Position numbers and translations under genes: made by a program
From: Acidobacteriota bacterium
Lineage (GTDB): Bacteria > Acidobacteriota > Blastocatellia > Chloracidobacteriales > Chloracidobacteriaceae
Assembly (NCBI GenBank): GCA_016208495.1
Contig: JACQXX010000010.1
Location: 37,935-101,934 of the forward strand
DNA length: 64,000 nt
Direction of reading: 5' to 3'
The notes under the pieces: model-generated
The model's database searches: none
What the model saw: the letters and a program-made list of their open reading frames with translations, nothing else
Told to the model about the DNA's origin: nothing
Shown: in pieces, positions 36,750 through 46,230 of the stretch
Layout of the letters: each line of letters begins with the position of its first letter
Numbering within the stretch: position 1 is the stretch's first letter

Positions 36750-38924
36750 TCATTGGGTTGAAGGTTGATTGATGAGATGAAAGACAACCAGATTGTCGTC
36801 TTCATAAAACACGCCCAGGTTGTGATGGTGTTGGCCATAGGTGTTGAGCAGGTTCAAGGCTGACTGCATCAGGCTGCTGCGTCCGGCGGGACTCCGGTAC
36901 ATGCGGAACGTGATGTCGGTTTGCTGGGCAAATCCTACCACAGAAGGTTGTGGGCGCGGGTCGGAAATCCAGGGGCGTTTTTCGATCAGGACAAAGGTAT
37001 GTGGCGAATCAATCGGAAACCGAAACTCTGGTGACTGGACCTGATCCAGGGTGAATTGCTGGCTCCAGGCATGGAGATCAATGTGCCAGCCACGACCAAA
37101 AACTTCGATAAATTGTTCAGTTGGGGCAATTACCATCCACTCTCCACGAGGGTAGCGGCGTGCGATGTGTTGAATGACTCGGGCTGATTGGTCATATTCC
37201 AAAAGTGACAATCCGCCAGCCTGGGCGGAATCCGCACACCAAAACCGGAGGGTTTGATCCTGGGGCTGAAAGGGCGGAAGGTTCCCTCGCCAGAGCGATG
37301 TTCCAATCAGTACGGCGCACAGGGCCAGGGTTGTCAAAGCGGTCAAAAGTGATGACTGGGTGAATCTGGGGAATGCCGCCTCAATCCAGCTCATCAGGGC
37401 TCCAGCCCCAAGTCCAATCCAGCAAATGACAATCAATGGCCATCCTTGCAGAACTTCTTGAAAAACCAGTGGAACTGGTTGGAGCGGGTCAAGCCCTGAC
37501 CAGACCACAAGCCCTGACCAGGCCAACACCAGCCACCCGGCGCCGAGCAGCCGAATCCGCTCTGGGCCTGACTGCCTGAAGGCCATTCCGATGAACAGCA
37601 CGGAGGCAACCAGGATGGCTCCGGCCAAAAAAACAAGGAACGGTGCGGAGTGCAGAGCTTCGATGATTCCAGTGCCAGTCCAGTGAACTGGTGGGAACAG
37701 GTTCAACCTGGTTTGTGGAGGTGGTGCCAGCCAGGAAAATAATGCCCTTGACCGCATTTGGGCGTGGGATTGAAGCAGAATGAGACCATGACCTGCTCCC
37801 ACGGCCAGTACCCAGAACAAAGCGGCGAAAAAAAGCTGTTTCACCGGTAACGCCAGTCGTGAGACCAGAATCACCCCAACGTGAAAAACCAGCGCTGCCA
37901 GCAGAAGTCCAACCGCCGTGCTCGGATGAAACAGCGTTGTCAGGCTTATTCCAGCCAATCCATCCCAGCGTTGATCAGTTGTTTCCGGGGCGGCCAGGGC
38001 CGGCCAGGTACACAGGGCGACAGCCAGCGCGGCTTCAAAAGGCAATCCAGCCAGTGACCGTCCGATTGCTTCGTTACAGGTGGTCAGAAGTTTCAACCCA
38101 AAAGCCGCCGCTGGTTCTGGTGGCCAGGCTAACTGAAGCCAGCCAACCGGAATTGGTCCGGAAAGAAGCCCCGTTATGACCAGACATCCGGTTACAATTC
38201 CCGCCAGTTTTTGACCCGTCGCCCAAAAGACCAGAATCCCGGCGGCGCCAGCCAGCGAGAATGCGATCAGTGGTCCGAGTGCTCGCACGACGTGCAGCGC
38301 ATCGGTCGCACTCAGCAGGCTTACCGTCGCCGTCAAAACAGCCAGCCCATTGCCGGTTCGGTCAGTGGTAACCGTGTTAAACAGAATGTATTTGCTCTGA
38401 AGGAGCAGGTGGTAGCTTTCAGGGTGCGGGAGTCGCAGGTTTGCCGTGGCAAACTGGCCTTTGGCGAAAAAGAACGAAACAAAGATGAGCCCAGCCACGC
38501 CAATCCACACCAGAATGGTGGGCGAGGATATTGACTGACGAAGTGTTGAGCCCTGATTTTTCAACCAGGCCCAAAATCGGGCACGAATGCGCTGCCATAC
38601 AGCCGGGTTTCGAACCCGCTCCCAAATCTCAAACACCGAGGCAAAATCCCCCAGAATTCGCCGGATGTGCCACGAATGTTGAAACAATGTGCCCGCCACC
38701 AGGCCGAAGAGGAGCATCGTTACCCCAAACAAATTCAGCGCTGAAGCGAGGCTTCCAATCGCCGTGATCAACGCCAGGGCGCGAAGGATCTGACCCACCT
38801 GTCTCTGACCTGGAAGTTCCGCCAAACCGGGAATGGTTGCTCGCCGCCCACAAACCATTGCCACCAGCCACACCAGCAGCAGGAAGACAATCACAATCCA
38901 AAACAGGGGAAATGTCGTGCGCAC
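36750..38924 (-). CDS. Large polytopic membrane protein, unknown function
   Basis: 724 residues. Many hydrophobic segments run through residues 1-540 (the first is PLFWIVIVFLLLVWLVAMVC). A soluble C-terminal domain of about 170 residues follows (EYDQSARVIQHIARRYP, VFYEDDNLVVFHLI). The topology, with a first loop containing Pro/His (LPHPESYHLLLQSK) and a soluble tail, loosely recalls GT-C glycosyltransferases or polymer-export proteins. No diagnostic motif was identified, so this is a guess. It lies between the ATPase-HlyD fusion and the GH114 gene on one strand, so it probably supplies the inner-membrane part of the same envelope system. Its ATG is 172 bp from the fusion gene across repeat DNA. 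Confidence 0.75.
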   Translation of the reverse strand: MRTTFPLFWIVIVFLLLVWLVAMVCGRRATIPGLAELPGQRQVGQILRALALITAIGSLASALNLFGVTMLLFGLVAGTLFQHSWHIRRILGDFASVFEIWERVRNPAVWQRIRARFWAWLKNQGSTLRQSISSPTILVWIGVAGLIFVSFFFAKGQFATANLRLPHPESYHLLLQSKYILFNTVTTDRTGNGLAVLTATVSLLSATDALHVVRALGPLIAFSLAGAAGILVFWATGQKLAGIVTGCLVITGLLSGPIPVGWLQLAWPPEPAAAFGLKLLTTCNEAIGRSLAGLPFEAALAVALCTWPALAAPETTDQRWDGLAGISLTTLFHPSTAVGLLLAALVFHVGVILVSRLALPVKQLFFAALFWVLAVGAGHGLILLQSHAQMRSRALFSWLAPPPQTRLNLFPPVHWTGTGIIEALHSAPFLVFLAGAILVASVLFIGMAFRQSGPERIRLLGAGWLVLAWSGLVVWSGLDPLQPVPLVFQEVLQGWPLIVICWIGLGAGALMSWIEAAFPRFTQSSLLTALTTLALCAVLIGTSLWRGNLPPFQPQDQTLRFWCADSAQAGGLSLLEYDQSARVIQHIARRYPRGEWMVIAPTEQFIEVFGRGWHIDLHAWSQQFTLDQVQSPEFRFPIDSPHTFVLIEKRPWISDPRPQPSVVGFAQQTDITFRMYRSPAGRSSLMQSALNLLNTYGQHHHNLGVFYEDDNLVVFHLINQPSTQ

Positions 38925-38936
38925 AAGGATGGCAAG

Positions 38937-39100
38937 TCAGTACCACCTGCGTGAGCGGGTGGGGATAGGAGTGCATTAGGGATAGTTAAAGAATAGATTC
39001 CTGGGAGCGCGGGCGTCCCGCCCGCCATAAGTCGGAAGATGCGGGCAAGATGCCCGCGCTCCCAAATGAAAACGGGAAGTTGATTTTTTACAGTTCCTAA
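38937..39100. repeat. REP arm plus GC palindrome plus conserved 40-bp module
   Basis: 38937-38965 is a REP arm (CAGTACCACCTGCGTGAGCG). 39003-39063 is a GC-rich palindrome beginning GGGAGCGCGGGCG and ending GCCCGCGCTCCC. 39061-39100 is the reverse complement of the left module of the MITE-like elements (ACTGTAAAAAATCAACTTCC core). The module's TTAGG end overlaps the stop codon of the fusion gene. Confidence 0.8.
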
Positions 39101-41307
39101 GGTTGCAAAAACCGGACTTCGGCTGGCTGACCCACCAGGAGCGCCTGTTGCGGGCGCACAATCTCGATTTCGACCCGATGGGTTCCATCCGGATCGGGGA
39201 CCGGGTTGAGGGTAACCACTTTTCCTGGAACTGTTTCTGGCGGAAGGGTCGGCAGGATGACCTGAGCCGGGTCGCCAACGTGCAGGGCGTCAATGAATGG
39301 TGCGGCAACTGGCACCCGAACCACCAGGGTGTCAAGCCGGGCGAAGGTCATGAGCGTGTTGCCACTCGCCACCTGATCCCCAATGCCCACCGGAATGGCA
39401 ATGACGTGGCCATCAGCCGTGGCACGGACGGTGCAATCCGTCAGGCGTTGCTCGGCCAGTTTGAGTTCAGCTTCGGTTCGTTCTAAACGCTGAATTGCCG
39501 TTTCGAGAGCGCCAACACGGCGACGCTGATCAGCCGCATCTTCCTGGGCTGCGACTTTCGAGGTTTTATCCGTCTGTTTTTGCTGGGCTGAGACCAGTCG
39601 TTTTTGAGCTGCGGCAGCTTCTTCAGCCGCCTGCAAATCAGTTTCAGCCAGGCTGTAAGCCGCCGCATATTCGTCATATTTGTCGCGTGAAACCAGCCCT
39701 TCGCGGTACAGTCGTTCATAGCGTTGGAGTCGAATCCGCGCCTGTTCAAAGACAATGCGGGCGCGTTCGACCGAATCCTGACGTTGCGGAACCGGGACGC
39801 TTTCGGCGCGGCGCTGGGCCACGGCCACTTCTCCAGTCGCCGTGGCCACATCGGTTTTGCTGGGCAGCCCGGTTTTGACTTCAAGTGCAAGCTGGTCTCG
39901 TTCCTGGCGGGCCAGATCGCGTTCAATTCGGGCCAGCTCGACTGTCCGGCGAGCTTCGGCTTCATCCAGGATCAACAGTACCTGTCCGACTTTGACCTGA
40001 TCGCCAATTTTGACCGACAGATTGCGAACCACGCTGGCCTGGGGCGCCACGGCTTTCCATTCCTGGGATGGATGGAGTTTTCCCTGAAATAAGGTATTTG
40101 ACAGCGAAGTTGCCCGTGCCGCTGGTGAAGTTGGAGCAGGCGGTCCATTGAAATACTGGCGCAGAAAATACACACTGGAGGTCACCGTTACCAGTAACAG
40201 GAGGAGCGCCGCCATCCAGCGGCTTTCCCGACCGGCTGGACGCTCGGTCACCACGAGCGAAGCGGTTGAAATTTTCTCAAGCTGGGTTGATTGCCCGGAT
40301 ACAGGCTCCAATCCGGTGGCCGTGGACCGATTGTCAGTGAGTGGTGCGGCGGTTCGTTTTTCAAGCGCCGAAGTGGACGGAGGTTCTAAGGAGGCCGAGT
40401 CAGCCGTGGGCAGTGGTTCAGCCAGTTTTTCAATCAGTTGGGTGACTGGTCGAGGTGGAGCCGTGGCGGGTGTGGTGATGGGTTTGCGTTCCAGTTCAAA
40501 TGGACCTTCCGCCAGACCATAGTCCAATGCCGTCTGGTTGATGTCCAAATCCGATATTTCCGTCAGTCCGGCTTCATAGCCGGCCAGTAACGCACCATCG
40601 CAGAGTCGGCATAAACTACCTGGATTGCCGTCACTCATTGCAAACAGGGTTTGAATTGCGGCTGGGGTAAATGGCGAGCGTTTCGCGCCGGCCCTCCGGA
40701 GACGGATTTGAATAAACTGAGCTGCTTCGTCGGCAGTCAGGGAGGGAAGGGAAACCCGGACTCGATGGGCGGCAGGTGAATATCCGGGGAGTCGCTTCAG
40801 CCGGCGTTCCAAATCAGATCGGCCACTCAGCACAATCTGCAAAAGTCGAACGCCACTTTCTTCATGGTGAGCCAGAAGGCAGAGCGACGAGAGGAGGGAT
40901 TGGTCCATTTCGTCAGCGCGATCAACCACCAGCGTCGTCACCTGTCCCTGATGATGGCGCTCCTGGAGCAGGCTATGAAATCGGGTCGGGAGCGAAATGC
41001 GGGCTTCCGGGTCAGGTGTCAATCCGAATTGATCGGCCAGAAACTCAAGCAGATTGGAGCCGATTGAACGAGGATCCGGAATATGACCAAACAGGATTTG
41101 TGATTTGAGTTCTTCGCGCAGGACCTGGAGCAAAAAAGTTTTTCCACTTCCGGCTGGTCCAGTCAGCGTCAACAGTCCCTGACGGGCAAAAATCCCTTCC
41201 CGCAACTGTCTGCGGACCTCGGCCTGGGCGGAAGATTCATAGAAAAACCGGGTATCGGACGAAAGTGCAAACGGCCATTCGCGAAGACTGTAGAAAGAAA
41301 GATACAT
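39097..41307 (-). CDS. ExeA/GspA-like AAA ATPase fused to HlyD-type membrane-fusion adaptor
   Basis: 736 residues from the ATG at 41307; upstream in-frame codons are not conserved-looking. Residues 1-280 are an ExeA/GspA-type ATPase: MYLSFYSLREWPFALSSD, Walker A GPAGSGKT (50-57), Walker B-like TTLVVDRADEM, and sensor LLQIVLSGRSDL. A Pro/Ser/Thr linker leads to one transmembrane helix (about 365-383, MAALLLLLVTVTSSVYFL). Residues 415-736 are a periplasmic HlyD/RND-adaptor architecture: a lipoyl half (VRNLSVKIGDQVKVGQVLLI), a long coiled-coil hairpin (about 450-620), a second lipoyl half (RATADGHVIAIPVGIGDQV) and a beta-barrel end. A cytoplasmic ATPase joined to a periplasmic adaptor suggests energy- or signal-coupled export, plausibly of the polymer made by the downstream genes. 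I do not know this fusion from described systems. Confidence 0.85.
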   Translation of the reverse strand: MYLSFYSLREWPFALSSDTRFFYESSAQAEVRRQLREGIFARQGLLTLTGPAGSGKTFLLQVLREELKSQILFGHIPDPRSIGSNLLEFLADQFGLTPDPEARISLPTRFHSLLQERHHQGQVTTLVVDRADEMDQSLLSSLCLLAHHEESGVRLLQIVLSGRSDLERRLKRLPGYSPAAHRVRVSLPSLTADEAAQFIQIRLRRAGAKRSPFTPAAIQTLFAMSDGNPGSLCRLCDGALLAGYEAGLTEISDLDINQTALDYGLAEGPFELERKPITTPATAPPRPVTQLIEKLAEPLPTADSASLEPPSTSALEKRTAAPLTDNRSTATGLEPVSGQSTQLEKISTASLVVTERPAGRESRWMAALLLLLVTVTSSVYFLRQYFNGPPAPTSPAARATSLSNTLFQGKLHPSQEWKAVAPQASVVRNLSVKIGDQVKVGQVLLILDEAEARRTVELARIERDLARQERDQLALEVKTGLPSKTDVATATGEVAVAQRRAESVPVPQRQDSVERARIVFEQARIRLQRYERLYREGLVSRDKYDEYAAAYSLAETDLQAAEEAAAAQKRLVSAQQKQTDKTSKVAAQEDAADQRRRVGALETAIQRLERTEAELKLAEQRLTDCTVRATADGHVIAIPVGIGDQVASGNTLMTFARLDTLVVRVPVAAPFIDALHVGDPAQVILPTLPPETVPGKVVTLNPVPDPDGTHRVEIEIVRPQQALLVGQPAEVRFLQP

Positions 41308-41412
41308 AGTCTTCTGAAAAACTTCGGTAGAATCAAAAAGTAAATAAAACCTGGAAAATTTGAAAAACACTGACTCTGAATTGTCACCAGTGTAGCAGAA
41401 ATCAGTCTTATA

Positions 41413-41574
41413 AGTCAGTACCACCTGAGTAATACCCTTTAGGGCTGAGGGCTGAGAGCTGAGGGAAATACTTGTTTTCCAACCATTTAGCCTTTTGCTC
41501 ATACAATCGGATCATTCCAAAAGGGTATGATAGCAAATCAGGGAAAAACCCTAAGCCCTAAGCCCCAAGCCCCA
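41413..41574. repeat. REP fragment and inverted GGGCTGA cassette before the SEDS gene
   Basis: 41413-41429 is a partial REP arm. GGGCTGA units at 41441-41463 face CCCTAAGCCCTAAGCCCCAAG at about 41549-41572, ending 2 bp before the SEDS start codon. Confidence 0.75.
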
Positions 41575-41576
41575 AT

Positions 41577-43139
41577 ATGAAACCTTCTTTCCACCTCCTT
41601 CTCGTGCTTGTGATTGCTGTATTGAGTCTGGCCGGCCATATCGCCCTGGTCTGGGCGGGTAACCTGCGTGGGTTTCACCCCAGCATCCTGGTTGCCATTC
41701 GGGATATGGTGTTGTTTGTGCCGATCATTTTGAGCCTGATCTGGCTGGTTCGGGTTCAGAAATGTCGGGCCAACCTTACTCTCCTGACGGCGGCCATTTT
41801 TCTGATGTGTTTTGGTCAACTGGCCCAGTATCGGTTGTTTTCTGACCCGGAATATGGCGCCCGTGGGGAAAAGCGACGCGATGCCCGCGAAATGAAAATC
41901 CAAACCATTCTGCGGACCAACATTGCTTCGGGGTATGACGATGTAAAGAAAAAATACTTGTTTGGCAGCACTGAGGTCCCGCCGGCACCAGATCCGGTCA
42001 CGTCACAGATTGGTTTTTTTGATGTGTTGACATCGAGTAACACCCTGGTGCCATTAATTTCGCTGGCGGTCATGCTCGGTTTGTTTGTCCTTGTGAAGCG
42101 CGATGATGTGTTGCACCTCCTCCAGAAAAACGCCTTTCTCATTGGGCTGGTGACCGTGGTCCCCTTTTTGATTATCGTGGTGTTTTTCAGTCGCGCCGGG
42201 AAATTTTTAGGGGAAACCACACCCTGGGAACCGGTCAAGCTTCTGTTTTTAATCACCTATGGCGGACTCCTGGCGGACCATCATATTCATATGAGTCGCA
42301 CCCGATGGGGGCTGCCGCCCTGGAGGTTTCTGCTTTTACTTGGCGTTGCGGCACTGATGCCGGTCGTTCCATTCTTCTTTCTCAGTGATTTTGGACAAAT
42401 GCTGGTCTTTGGCGGGGTTTATGCATTGCTGTATCTGATCGCCGTCCGGCGCTGGACACAAATTGTCTATGCCGTGGTGCTGGTTGGGCTGTTGTTTCCA
42501 ATGTTTTATTTTGGGATTGGCATTCCAAACCGAATCAATTTGCGGTTTCATCTCTGGCTCGATACGTGGCAGGCGCCACCTCCTGAGACATTCTGGTGGA
42601 AACCCTTTTCCGAGCGAATCCAGCGCGAATATGAAGGCCGAACGATTACCAACCAGGATGCCTGGTTTGATCAGTCTGCCCAGATTGCCCAGGGGTTGTT
42701 TGGCGTCAGTGATGGCCAACTGGCTGGTGAAGGACTGGGGCTGGGCTTTCCAGAAGTCGTGCCGGTTTCAGACTCGGATTTTGTCTATGTTGCTCTGAGC
42801 GAAGAACTTGGATTGGTTGGAGGCTTTCTTCTCTTGATGGGGCTGTGTGCCTTTGTCATTGCCGGGATCAATGTTGCCACGGCGGCACCGGACATGTTTA
42901 GCAAGCTCCTGGCCGCCGGGTTTACCGCTTTTATCGGGCTCCAGGCGCTGGTCAATATCGGAGGCGTCATTCGGTTGCTGCCCATGACCGGCATCACCTT
43001 GCCCTTTGTCAGTCACGGCGGATGGTCGTTGATTACCAGCTTTGCCATGCTTGGCACATTACTTGCTCTTTCTCATCGCAATCATCAGGAAAGAACATCA
43101 CCAATTATTGAAAATCCAGTGGCGGTCCGGGTGGAGTAG
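41577..43139 (+). CDS. SEDS-family protein (FtsW/RodA/SpoVE-like)
   Basis: 520 residues with about ten transmembrane segments. The SEDS signature is in the C-terminal quarter: ALVNIGGVIRLLPMTGITLP, FVSHGGWSLITSFAMLGTLL, and before it DSDFVYVALSEELGLVGG. SEDS proteins polymerise peptidoglycan glycan strands from lipid II with a class B penicillin-binding protein. It is longer than FtsW or RodA of model species (about 370-410 residues), with an extra N-terminal membrane part and a long periplasmic loop (residues 95-150, charged). No penicillin-binding protein gene is adjacent, and whether it serves division or elongation cannot be told. Confidence 0.88.
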   Translation: MKPSFHLLLVLVIAVLSLAGHIALVWAGNLRGFHPSILVAIRDMVLFVPIILSLIWLVRVQKCRANLTLLTAAIFLMCFGQLAQYRLFSDPEYGARGEKRRDAREMKIQTILRTNIASGYDDVKKKYLFGSTEVPPAPDPVTSQIGFFDVLTSSNTLVPLISLAVMLGLFVLVKRDDVLHLLQKNAFLIGLVTVVPFLIIVVFFSRAGKFLGETTPWEPVKLLFLITYGGLLADHHIHMSRTRWGLPPWRFLLLLGVAALMPVVPFFFLSDFGQMLVFGGVYALLYLIAVRRWTQIVYAVVLVGLLFPMFYFGIGIPNRINLRFHLWLDTWQAPPPETFWWKPFSERIQREYEGRTITNQDAWFDQSAQIAQGLFGVSDGQLAGEGLGLGFPEVVPVSDSDFVYVALSEELGLVGGFLLLMGLCAFVIAGINVATAAPDMFSKLLAAGFTAFIGLQALVNIGGVIRLLPMTGITLPFVSHGGWSLITSFAMLGTLLALSHRNHQERTSPIIENPVAVRVE

Positions 43140-43218
43140 AGCGAGTCAAAGTTTCCTGCCTTCCACTCATCGTTCACGCCACAACCACTTTTAGACCAAC
43201 CGTATTTGAGGAGCGTAT

Positions 43219-46200
43219 ATGACACGATTTTTCTCAGCCTGGCATAAGTCTTTTGGAACGGGCCTGCTGGTCCTGGCACTCACCCTCTGGTGCCAGGTGT
43301 CAATCCAGGCCACAACGGTGGTCCTGATGCCGGATGACGATTTGATCGTCAGTTCACGGGCCATTGTCCACGGGACCGTCACACAGATTGAAAGCCGCTT
43401 TGATCCTTCAGGCCAATCCATTTACACCTACTTCACCCTTCACCTTCAACAGGTTTTCAAAGGCAATATCAGTGATTCCACCATTGTGGTTCGACAGTTA
43501 GGCGGTCGTGTCAGTGGGTTCCAGCAGGTGGTTTATGGGTCACCTGAATTTGCAGTTGGCGAGGAAGTTCTGCTCTTTCTCAACACGGCTGATGATGGCG
43601 CCCTGCGCGTGGCACACCTGTGTTTGGGGAAATACTCAGTTGTGACCGATGAACAGGGTGGTCGGCAGGTCTGGCGGACAATGGATGGGGTCGAATTCGT
43701 TGAACCGACCAAACATCAGGTCACTGGATCCGCCAGCACCAGCGATATGGAATGGAGTCGGTTTCTGGAAAAGATCCGCTCCACGCTGACAAGTCAGGCG
43801 GATCGGGTGATGGCATTTGAGCACCTTAACGATGCACGGCCACTGGTGGCGATTCCTCGCGAGTATCTGGAATCTTCATCCGCAGGTGGATTTCAGCCGA
43901 AATTTACCTTGCTGGGCAGTGGTTCGCGCTGGTTTGAAGCTGACACCAACACCCCTGTTATTTACCGAATCAACACCAATAACCCGCCGCGCAACAATGG
44001 AACGCCCATTCCAGGAAACGGTGTGAACGAATTTAATGCAACGTTGGCGGCCTGGACCAATATTGCCAATGCCTCATTGATCCTTCAAAGCGGAGGCACG
44101 ACAACCGCCGTTGGCCGCCAGAATGATGGTGTCAACGCCATTTCATTTAATGATCCGCTCAACCAGATTGACGACCCCGTCAATTGCGGCGGAGTTTTAG
44201 CGATTGGCGGTTTTACTTCGAGCAACCAGACCATTGTGGTCAGTGGACGGACCTTCAATCGCATCATTGATGCCGATGTGGCCTTTAATAACAACTTTGA
44301 TTGTTTCCTGGGAAATACCGCGAATCTGGCCGAAGTGATGACCCACGAAGTTGGCCACAGCATTGGACTTGGGCATTCATCGGAAAACGTGAATGAAGCC
44401 AATGCCACCCTGCGGGATGCCACGATGTTTTTCCAGGCCCACGGAGATGGTCGCGGAGCGGCGGTTCGAACGGATGACATTGCCGGTGCCGCTTTTATCT
44501 ACCCGGTGGCTGGCGGTGCCGCGACACCAACCATTACCAGTTTTAACCCAACCAGCGGCACCGTGGGTACAGCGGTTACCATCACCGGAACCAATTTCAC
44601 AGGTGCTTCGGTGGTAAGCTTCAACAATCTCAATGCCGCCTTTACCGTGAATTCAGCCACCCAGATCCTCGCCACCGTGCCAAATGGCGCCACCACTGGT
44701 TTGATTCGAGTGACGACACCTGGCGGAACAGCCACCAGCGCGACCAACTTTACAGTAAATGCTGGCGGCGGTGGTGACACCCAGGCACCAACCGTGACGG
44801 TGACTTCACCCAATGGCGGCGAGACCCTGACCAGCACCGCAACTTTTAATGCAACCTGGACCGCCAGCGACAATGTTGGCATTACTCGCCAGGACCTTGC
44901 CCTCTCAACTAATGGCGGCAGCAGCTTTTCTGTAACGCTTGCTTCAGGGCTGGCCGGCACGGTGCGCAGCTTTGTGTTTACGGTGCCTTCCGGAGCCGCC
45001 ACGACGACTGCCCGACTGCGAGTTACCGCGTTTGATGCGGTCAATAATGCTGGTTCGGATGCCAGCAACCAGAATTTCACCATTCAGGCACCCCAAACCG
45101 GGACTGAACTCAAAGTTGATGACGGTACACTCGAAACCGGGCTGGTTCAAAGCAACATGATTGTCGTCAACCGGCTGACGCCAGGCAGTTATCCAGCGAA
45201 GCTTGACCGGATTCGGATCCGTTTTGCCCGGTTTTCTGGTCAGCCAAACCCAGTTGGCCGAACCGTCAGACTATTGGTGTTCACCAATCCAACGGGTGCC
45301 GCCCAGCCGCCCAGCAACCCGACCTTCCTGGTCAACCAGCAAATCACGATTCCGCAAACCGCTTCGTTTGCTGACTTTGTGTTGACCAATGGTCCAACCA
45401 TCAATGCGGGTGACTTTTTTGTTGGCTACCAGTTGCCGAATCCAGCCGCCGGCGTCGGGTTTACCCTTGATACCAGCAGCGCCTCTCAGCAACGAACTTT
45501 TGTTTCAACCAATAATGCCGTTTCCTTTAGCCAGCTTGTGATCAGTGGAAATCGCCGACCAAATGCGTTGATTCGCGCCTTGATATCTGCCGGGAGCACG
45601 TCTGGCGGCAATACAATTCCACCTTCAGCCGTTGTACTGTCCCCATCTGAAAATGAAGTTGTGACCGCTGGCGTTCCATTTACCATTCGTTGGGTCTCAA
45701 GTGATGATTCCGGTCTGAGCTATCACGATGTTGAGCTTTCAACCGATGGTGGTCAGTCATTTACGGCTCAAATTGCCACTGGCGTGGATGGTTCGGTCCA
45801 GGATTATGGCTGGTTTACCTCCCGCAAAGAGTCAACCCGTGCTGTGATCCGGGTGACGGCGGTTGATGCTGATGGGAACATTTCAAGTGCCACCAGCGGC
45901 GTCTTTACCATTGCCGGCAACAATGATTTTGCCGTTGATTTTGACTCCCCTGAACTGATCGGTTTCCGTGGTGAAAAAGGAACACTGGTGGTCAACATTG
46001 ATCGAACTGGTGGGTTTTCTGGACCGGTGACCGTAACCGCGCCTGATACCAAAGCCCTCAAGATCAAATTGTCCCCAGCTTCCCAAACGACCACCGGCGC
46101 AACTGTTTCGTTTACCTATAAGATCAAGAAAACCGCTGTCCTTGGCGCCCAGCAACTGACCTTTACTGGAAAAGACGCTGAAGGCCGTACCCGCACCAAC

Positions 46201-46230
46201 ACGGTGACGTGGTTTATTCAGGAGAACTGA
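43219..46230 (+). CDS. Secreted matrixin-type zinc metalloprotease with IPT and Kre9-like domains
   Basis: 1,003 residues. A signal peptide (FGTGLLVLALTLWCQVSIQA) and an N-terminal beta-rich domain (about 35-200) lead to the metzincin catalytic domain with HEVGHSIGLGH (376-386) and a Met-containing turn region (RDATMFF). An IPT/TIG domain follows (ITSFNPTSGTVGTAVTITG), then a Kre9/KNH-type Ig repeat (VTSPNGGETLTSTATFNATW), a module shared with the secreted protein at 19158-20843 (GSYPAKLDRIRIRFARF), another Ig repeat and a C-terminal beta domain. It is probably an extracellular protease degrading proteins or host/biofilm matrix. A strong terminator follows. Confidence 0.9.
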   Translation: MTRFFSAWHKSFGTGLLVLALTLWCQVSIQATTVVLMPDDDLIVSSRAIVHGTVTQIESRFDPSGQSIYTYFTLHLQQVFKGNISDSTIVVRQLGGRVSGFQQVVYGSPEFAVGEEVLLFLNTADDGALRVAHLCLGKYSVVTDEQGGRQVWRTMDGVEFVEPTKHQVTGSASTSDMEWSRFLEKIRSTLTSQADRVMAFEHLNDARPLVAIPREYLESSSAGGFQPKFTLLGSGSRWFEADTNTPVIYRINTNNPPRNNGTPIPGNGVNEFNATLAAWTNIANASLILQSGGTTTAVGRQNDGVNAISFNDPLNQIDDPVNCGGVLAIGGFTSSNQTIVVSGRTFNRIIDADVAFNNNFDCFLGNTANLAEVMTHEVGHSIGLGHSSENVNEANATLRDATMFFQAHGDGRGAAVRTDDIAGAAFIYPVAGGAATPTITSFNPTSGTVGTAVTITGTNFTGASVVSFNNLNAAFTVNSATQILATVPNGATTGLIRVTTPGGTATSATNFTVNAGGGGDTQAPTVTVTSPNGGETLTSTATFNATWTASDNVGITRQDLALSTNGGSSFSVTLASGLAGTVRSFVFTVPSGAATTTARLRVTAFDAVNNAGSDASNQNFTIQAPQTGTELKVDDGTLETGLVQSNMIVVNRLTPGSYPAKLDRIRIRFARFSGQPNPVGRTVRLLVFTNPTGAAQPPSNPTFLVNQQITIPQTASFADFVLTNGPTINAGDFFVGYQLPNPAAGVGFTLDTSSASQQRTFVSTNNAVSFSQLVISGNRRPNALIRALISAGSTSGGNTIPPSAVVLSPSENEVVTAGVPFTIRWVSSDDSGLSYHDVELSTDGGQSFTAQIATGVDGSVQDYGWFTSRKESTRAVIRVTAVDADGNISSATSGVFTIAGNNDFAVDFDSPELIGFRGEKGTLVVNIDRTGGFSGPVTVTAPDTKALKIKLSPASQTTTGATVSFTYKIKKTAVLGAQQLTFTGKDAEGRTRTNTVTWFIQEN

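Noticed and set aside
41308..41502. 65-residue N-terminal extension of the ATPase-HlyD protein
   Set aside because: ExeA-type proteins start at about MYLSFYSLREWPF. The extension has no recognisable similarity.
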